DNA of 9,644 nucleotides from Spirochaetaceae bacterium (lineage in GTDB: Bacteria > Spirochaetota > Spirochaetia > B11-G9). A program made the position numbers and the translations under genes. The stretch is taken from contig JAUVLL010000091.1 in the NCBI GenBank assembly GCA_030600745.1, forward strand, positions 1 through 9,644. The letters are read 5' to 3'. Below are positions 6,650 through 9,644 of this stretch, in pieces (within the stretch, counting starts at the first letter, position 1; each line of letters opens with the position of its first letter). The notes beneath the pieces are model-generated. The model was given only the letters and a program-made list of their open reading frames with translations. It did not search any database and was not told the origin of the DNA.

Positions 6650-8085
6650 TGAAACCTCTTTATCCTGAACAGGCTGTCATGCTGATAGATGATGAGAAAA
6701 ATATACTGGACAGTCTTTCAGGCGTTTTATTTTCCGGTGGTATAAACAATATTATTACCTGTACTGACAGCAGAAAGGTACTGGAATTGATATCTCAGCA
6801 TTCCCCATCCCTGTTACTGCTGGATCTGACAATGCCGAATATGTCCGGAGATGAACTGCTGCCTCTTATTCGAAAAGATTATCCTGAACTACCCGTAATT
6901 ATTATTACCGGAAATCATGAAATATCAACTGCAGTACGCTGTATGCAGGCTGGCGCTGCCGATTATCTTGTTAAAGCTATTGAGAGTACAAAATTACTGG
7001 GAGTAGTTAGAAAGAATCTGAAGATTAGAGAGCTTCAGGAAGAGAATCTGAAATTGAAACATGGTATTTTGAGGGGTGACCTCGAAAACCCTGAAGCATT
7101 TTCTGCAATATTAACCTCAGATAAAAAGATGAAGCTTCTATTCCGTTATACAGAGACAGTTTCTTCCAGTTTACATGCCATTTTGATCCGGGGGGAGACA
7201 GGGACAGGCAAAGAGCTTTTTGCTGAGGTAATTCATATTCTTTCCGGGCGTCCCGGTGCTTTTATTACAGTCAATGCAGCAGGGCTGGATGATACCATGT
7301 TTTCCGATACTCTCTTTGGCCATAAGAAAGGGGCTTTCTCGGGTGCTCATGAGGGTCGGAAAGGACTGGTTGAGAAAGCCGCGGAAGGAACCCTGTTTCT
7401 GGATGAAATTGGTGATCTTTCCGCTCAGAGCCAGATCAAACTATTGAGATTGTTAGAGAACGGTGAATACTATACCCTTGGTTCGGATGTACCCAGGATA
7501 AGTTCCTGCCGGATTGTCACCGCTACCAACAGGGACCTAAAACCTATGATAATAGACGGCAGCTTTCGCAAGGACCTTTATTATAGACTATCTTCATATG
7601 ATATTTTAATTCCTCCGCTACGCGAAAGGGAGGGGGATATCCGTCTTTTAACTGAGCATTTTGTAAATATGGAATTCCAGGACAGTATTAAGAAACAACC
7701 GGAAATATCTACCGGGTTTCTGACAGACTTAATGTCCTGTTCTTTTCCTGGTAATATCAGAGAATTAAAATCGCTGATTTTTTCAGCATTGAGTCGCTGC
7801 AGTGGGAAAATACTACTGCCTGAGCATCTTAATCTGTACTCTGATTCTGGAATAAACGGGATATCTCCTGAAGCAGATCAACAACCCAGATCAGTTACTG
7901 CAAATACTGAACTAATTTTTACAAATACCCTTCCCACACTGAAACGGGCGGCAGATCTGATTGTAGATGAAGCAATGCATAGATCAAAAGGTAACGTTTC
8001 CATTGCATCCGGACTGATAGGTATTAGTCAACCTGCCCTTAGTAAAAGACTTGTCAATATGAAGAAGCGTGCTTATAACAAATAA
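6649..8085 (+). CDS. NtrC-family sigma54-dependent response regulator
   Basis: The 478-residue protein has the classic three parts. The receiver (1-125) has D14-D15, phosphoacceptor D59, T87 and K109. The AAA+ domain (about 145-385) has Walker A G182-ETGTGKE, sigma54-contact loop G228-AFSGA, Walker B D252-E253, sensor ATNRDL, arginine-finger segment FRKDLYYRL and FPGNIREL. A Fis-type helix-turn-helix follows at about 435-475 (GNVSIASGLIGISQPALSKRL). It uses ATP to open sigma54 promoters. The start overlaps the kinase stop by one base (TGATG), with AAGGAG at 6636-6641 spaced 7 bases, so the pair is translationally coupled. Two oddities: the loop is GAFSGA rather than GAFTGA, and the receiver's usual Lys-Pro is Lys-Ala (109-110). 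A perfect sigma54 promoter 218 bp after its stop makes the neighbouring amidohydrolase its likely target. Confidence 0.95.
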   Translation: MKPLYPEQAVMLIDDEKNILDSLSGVLFSGGINNIITCTDSRKVLELISQHSPSLLLLDLTMPNMSGDELLPLIRKDYPELPVIIITGNHEISTAVRCMQAGAADYLVKAIESTKLLGVVRKNLKIRELQEENLKLKHGILRGDLENPEAFSAILTSDKKMKLLFRYTETVSSSLHAILIRGETGTGKELFAEVIHILSGRPGAFITVNAAGLDDTMFSDTLFGHKKGAFSGAHEGRKGLVEKAAEGTLFLDEIGDLSAQSQIKLLRLLENGEYYTLGSDVPRISSCRIVTATNRDLKPMIIDGSFRKDLYYRLSSYDILIPPLREREGDIRLLTEHFVNMEFQDSIKKQPEISTGFLTDLMSCSFPGNIRELKSLIFSALSRCSGKILLPEHLNLYSDSGINGISPEADQQPRSVTANTELIFTNTLPTLKRAADLIVDEAMHRSKGNVSIASGLIGISQPALSKRLVNMKKRAYNK

Positions 8086-8139
8086 CTTGAATTATAACCT
8101 TTGTTATAACTAAAGTAATAATTGTATAAAAGTTATAAA
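8073..8139. repeat. Cluster of TTATAAC-like boxes, including an 18-bp perfect dyad
   Basis: TTATAAC occurs at 8073-8079 (inside the last codons of the regulator), 8092-8098 and 8104-8110, with TTATAAA at 8133-8139. The second copy and GTTATAA at 8103-8109 form a perfect 7-bp inverted repeat with a 4-bp spacer (8092-8109), and GTTATAAC at 8103-8110 is itself a palindrome. The cluster lies about 190-255 bp upstream of the predicted sigma54 start, within reach of a looping activator. The region is very AT-rich, so some copies may be chance. No T-run follows the dyad, so it is not a terminator. Confidence 0.4.
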
Positions 8140-8237
8140 CATAGTACTAAATAAAAATATCCATCTAATATTTTATACTTATCTGTATTTTTTCTCCTTA
8201 AATGTAATAATTCCTTTTGGTATCTAGACTTAGAAAA

Positions 8238-8267
8238 TGAAGTTTACTTTGTGTTCTGTAGACTTCA
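8238..8267. promoter_or_regulatory. 10-bp dyad upstream of the sigma54 promoter, candidate activator-binding site (UAS)
   Basis: TGAAGTTTAC (8238-8247) and GTAGACTTCA (8258-8267) are reverse complements except at one position, with a 10-bp spacer. The centre is near -77 relative to the predicted start at about 8329. NtrC-type activators usually bind dyads some 80-150 bp upstream of the promoter, so this is the best-placed candidate site for the regulator encoded just before it. No T-run follows on the plus strand, which argues against a terminator. Confidence 0.45.
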
Positions 8268-8302
8268 CTTAGGATGATCACCCTGTAATAAATCGTTTTG
8301 TT

Positions 8303-8318
8303 TGGCACAGTTTTTGCT
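8303..8318 (+). promoter_or_regulatory. Sigma54 (-24/-12) promoter for the amidohydrolase
   Basis: TGGCAC (8303-8308), five bases, then TTGCT (8314-8318) match the sigma54 consensus TGGCAC-N5-TTGCW at every defined position. The GG and GC cores are 10 bp apart, as required, and the preceding base is T. Transcription is predicted near 8329, next to the amidohydrolase ATG at 8330. An NtrC-type activator gene ends 218 bp upstream. This is the strongest regulatory site in the window. Confidence 0.85.
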
Positions 8319-8329
8319 GTATTATAATC

Positions 8330-9644
8330 ATGATACATGCTGATTTGTTGATAAAAGATGGAAAAATCAGGACTCTCGATTACCAAAATAGCCTTTTTTC
8401 TGCACTGGCTGTGAAAGGAGAATATATCCTTGCCCTGGGGAATTCGGAGGATTTGGACTATTTAAAAGGACCACAGACAAAGGTTATCGATCTTGAGGGG
8501 AAAACTCTGGTTCCGGGATTTATTGATGCTCATTGTCATCTTCTGTCACTCAGGGGAAAGCAGTTGCTGCAGCTGGACTGCAGTCCAGCCCGGGTGAGGA
8601 ATATAAAAGATATTATCGAGATAATAAAAAAGAAAGCAATCTGTACACCTCCGGGAGAATGGATACTGGCTGGCAGCTACGATTTTTCAAAGCTGGAAGA
8701 GAACCGGCATCTTGACCGTTATGACCTGGACCATGCTTCAACCCTTCATCCAATTCATCTTCGTTCACAGTCATGCCATAGTGGTGTAATTAATTCAAAG
8801 GCGATTGAGATAAGCGGGATTACTCATAATTCTCCGGATCCTGTAGGTGGTGAATTTGTCAGAGATAGCAGGGGAATGCTGACCGGACTATGTCTGGAAG
8901 AAGCACATTTTCAATTTGTTACTGGAATGGGAAAGAAGGGAAGCTATGTTCCTCCTTATACACTGGATGATGAAGTCCGGGCAGTCCGACTGGCAGGAAA
9001 AGAGACTGCAGCTCTGGGTATCACCAGTGTGGGCGATGCACTGCTTGGTCCCATCGAAATTGAGGCTTATCAGGCCAGTTTAGCAGAGGGCACTTTAAAC
9101 ACACGTGTTTATATGATCGTATTGGATCAGTATTATTCTTTGCTGAAAGAGTCGGGTATTAAAACCGGTTTTGGTAATAATATGCTGAAAATTGGCGCTA
9201 TCAAGAGTTTTGTTGATGGGGCCATCGCTGGCCATACTGCATGGCTTAAAGAGCCCTACCTTGACCGTCCTGATTATTACGGTATCCGAACAAAAAGCCC
9301 GGAAGAGGCCGAAGAATTTATCAGAGAAGTTCATAAATCCGGTTATCAGCTGGAAATTCATGCTAATGGAGACCGTGCGATTGAAATGGTTCTTGATGGA
9401 TTTGATAAAGCCATTGAGGAGTTCCCCGGAAAGGATTTTCGCCACCGTATAGCTCATTGCACTGTTGTAAATAAGGAACTGCTGAATAGAATCAAAGCAT
9501 CCGGGGTGGTTGTTCTGCCATTCTCCACATATGTCTGGGAACATGGTGAGAAAATGGCACCATATGGTGAGCGCATAAATAAAATGTTTGCTTATCGTGA
9601 CTTTTTGGATTACGGCATCCCTGTCGGCGGTAGTTCTGACAATC
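8330..9644 (+). CDS. YtcJ-like amidohydrolase (Amidohydro_3 family), partial (C-terminus off the right edge)
   Basis: The frame is open from ATG 8330 to the edge (438 codons); relatives are about 530-550 residues, so roughly 100 are missing. The N-terminus reads MIHADLLIKDGKIRTLD, the usual small beta-domain start, and LVPGFIDAHCHL gives the HxH metal pair H68/H70. Further expected residues are K292 in IKSFVDGAI, H344 in HANGDRAI, H376 in HRIAHC and D437 in SSDN. These are metal-dependent TIM-barrel hydrolases that cleave amide-type bonds; substrates vary widely and cannot be told here. There is no signal peptide, so it should be cytoplasmic. An in-frame TAG at 8270 and no ATG, GTG or TTG between it and 8330 fix the earliest start. 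No Shine-Dalgarno sequence precedes it, and the sigma54 promoter at 8303-8318 predicts transcription starting at or one base before the ATG. Confidence 0.9.
   Translation, partial: MIHADLLIKDGKIRTLDYQNSLFSALAVKGEYILALGNSEDLDYLKGPQTKVIDLEGKTLVPGFIDAHCHLLSLRGKQLLQLDCSPARVRNIKDIIEIIKKKAICTPPGEWILAGSYDFSKLEENRHLDRYDLDHASTLHPIHLRSQSCHSGVINSKAIEISGITHNSPDPVGGEFVRDSRGMLTGLCLEEAHFQFVTGMGKKGSYVPPYTLDDEVRAVRLAGKETAALGITSVGDALLGPIEIEAYQASLAEGTLNTRVYMIVLDQYYSLLKESGIKTGFGNNMLKIGAIKSFVDGAIAGHTAWLKEPYLDRPDYYGIRTKSPEEAEEFIREVHKSGYQLEIHANGDRAIEMVLDGFDKAIEEFPGKDFRHRIAHCTVVNKELLNRIKASGVVVLPFSTYVWEHGEKMAPYGERINKMFAYRDFLDYGIPVGGSSDN

Noticed and set aside
8154..8192. AAAATAT / ATATTTT stem (8154-8174) followed by a T-run near 8187-8192, as a terminator for the regulator gene
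   Set aside because: The stem is entirely A/T and the T-run is more than 10 bases away, so it would be too weak to terminate; chance in AT-rich DNA is likely.
8198..8386. 62-codon minus-strand open frame across the sigma54 promoter region
   Set aside because: TTG start inside the amidohydrolase gene, no Shine-Dalgarno sequence and no family resemblance; it would also cover the regulatory sites.
9095..9544. 149-codon open frame on the minus strand
   Set aside because: Antisense to the amidohydrolase catalytic region, with no recognisable family.

Overview
This AT-rich window (about 40% G+C by eye) comes from a bacterial chromosome with mixed ATG, GTG and TTG starts and short intergenic gaps. 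The combination of genes points to an anaerobic or facultative heterotroph, possibly a spirochaete. Those genes are a secreted M28-like protein, a DUF2161 protein, a DeoR regulator with an FGGY kinase, and an sCache kinase of the HEINNPN type with a sigma54 activator. The taxonomic guess rests on general gene style and is only moderately supported. No RNA genes, insertion sequences, CRISPR arrays or phage genes were seen.

Layout. (1) 1-917, minus strand: the N-terminal 305 residues of an exported M28-like peptidase that has lost some metal ligands; the gene runs off the left edge. (2) 970-2194, plus strand: a divergent two-gene unit encoding a small nitroreductase and a DUF2161 (PD-(D/E)XK-like) protein that starts with TTG. 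(3) 4480-2199, minus strand: a DeoR-family repressor followed by an FGGY sugar kinase, convergent with the DUF2161 gene. (4) 4481-4627: a 147-bp divergent regulatory region with two inverted repeats. (5) 4628-8085, plus strand: a membrane sensor histidine kinase and an NtrC-type sigma54-dependent response regulator, overlapping by one base. (6) 8086-8329: a regulatory region with a cluster of TTATAA boxes, a 10-bp dyad and a full-consensus sigma54 promoter. (7) 8330 to the right edge, plus strand: 438 residues of a YtcJ-like amidohydrolase.

The most coherent story is in parts 5-7. A single-Cache sensor kinase probably detects a small extracellular molecule and phosphorylates the activator. 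The activator would bind an upstream dyad and switch on the amidohydrolase from the sigma54 promoter directly next door. The predicted transcription start falls at the amidohydrolase start codon, which has no Shine-Dalgarno sequence, so the mRNA may be leaderless. The DeoR-kinase pair looks like a separate, self-regulated sugar-phosphorylation module with no transporter or isomerase in view.
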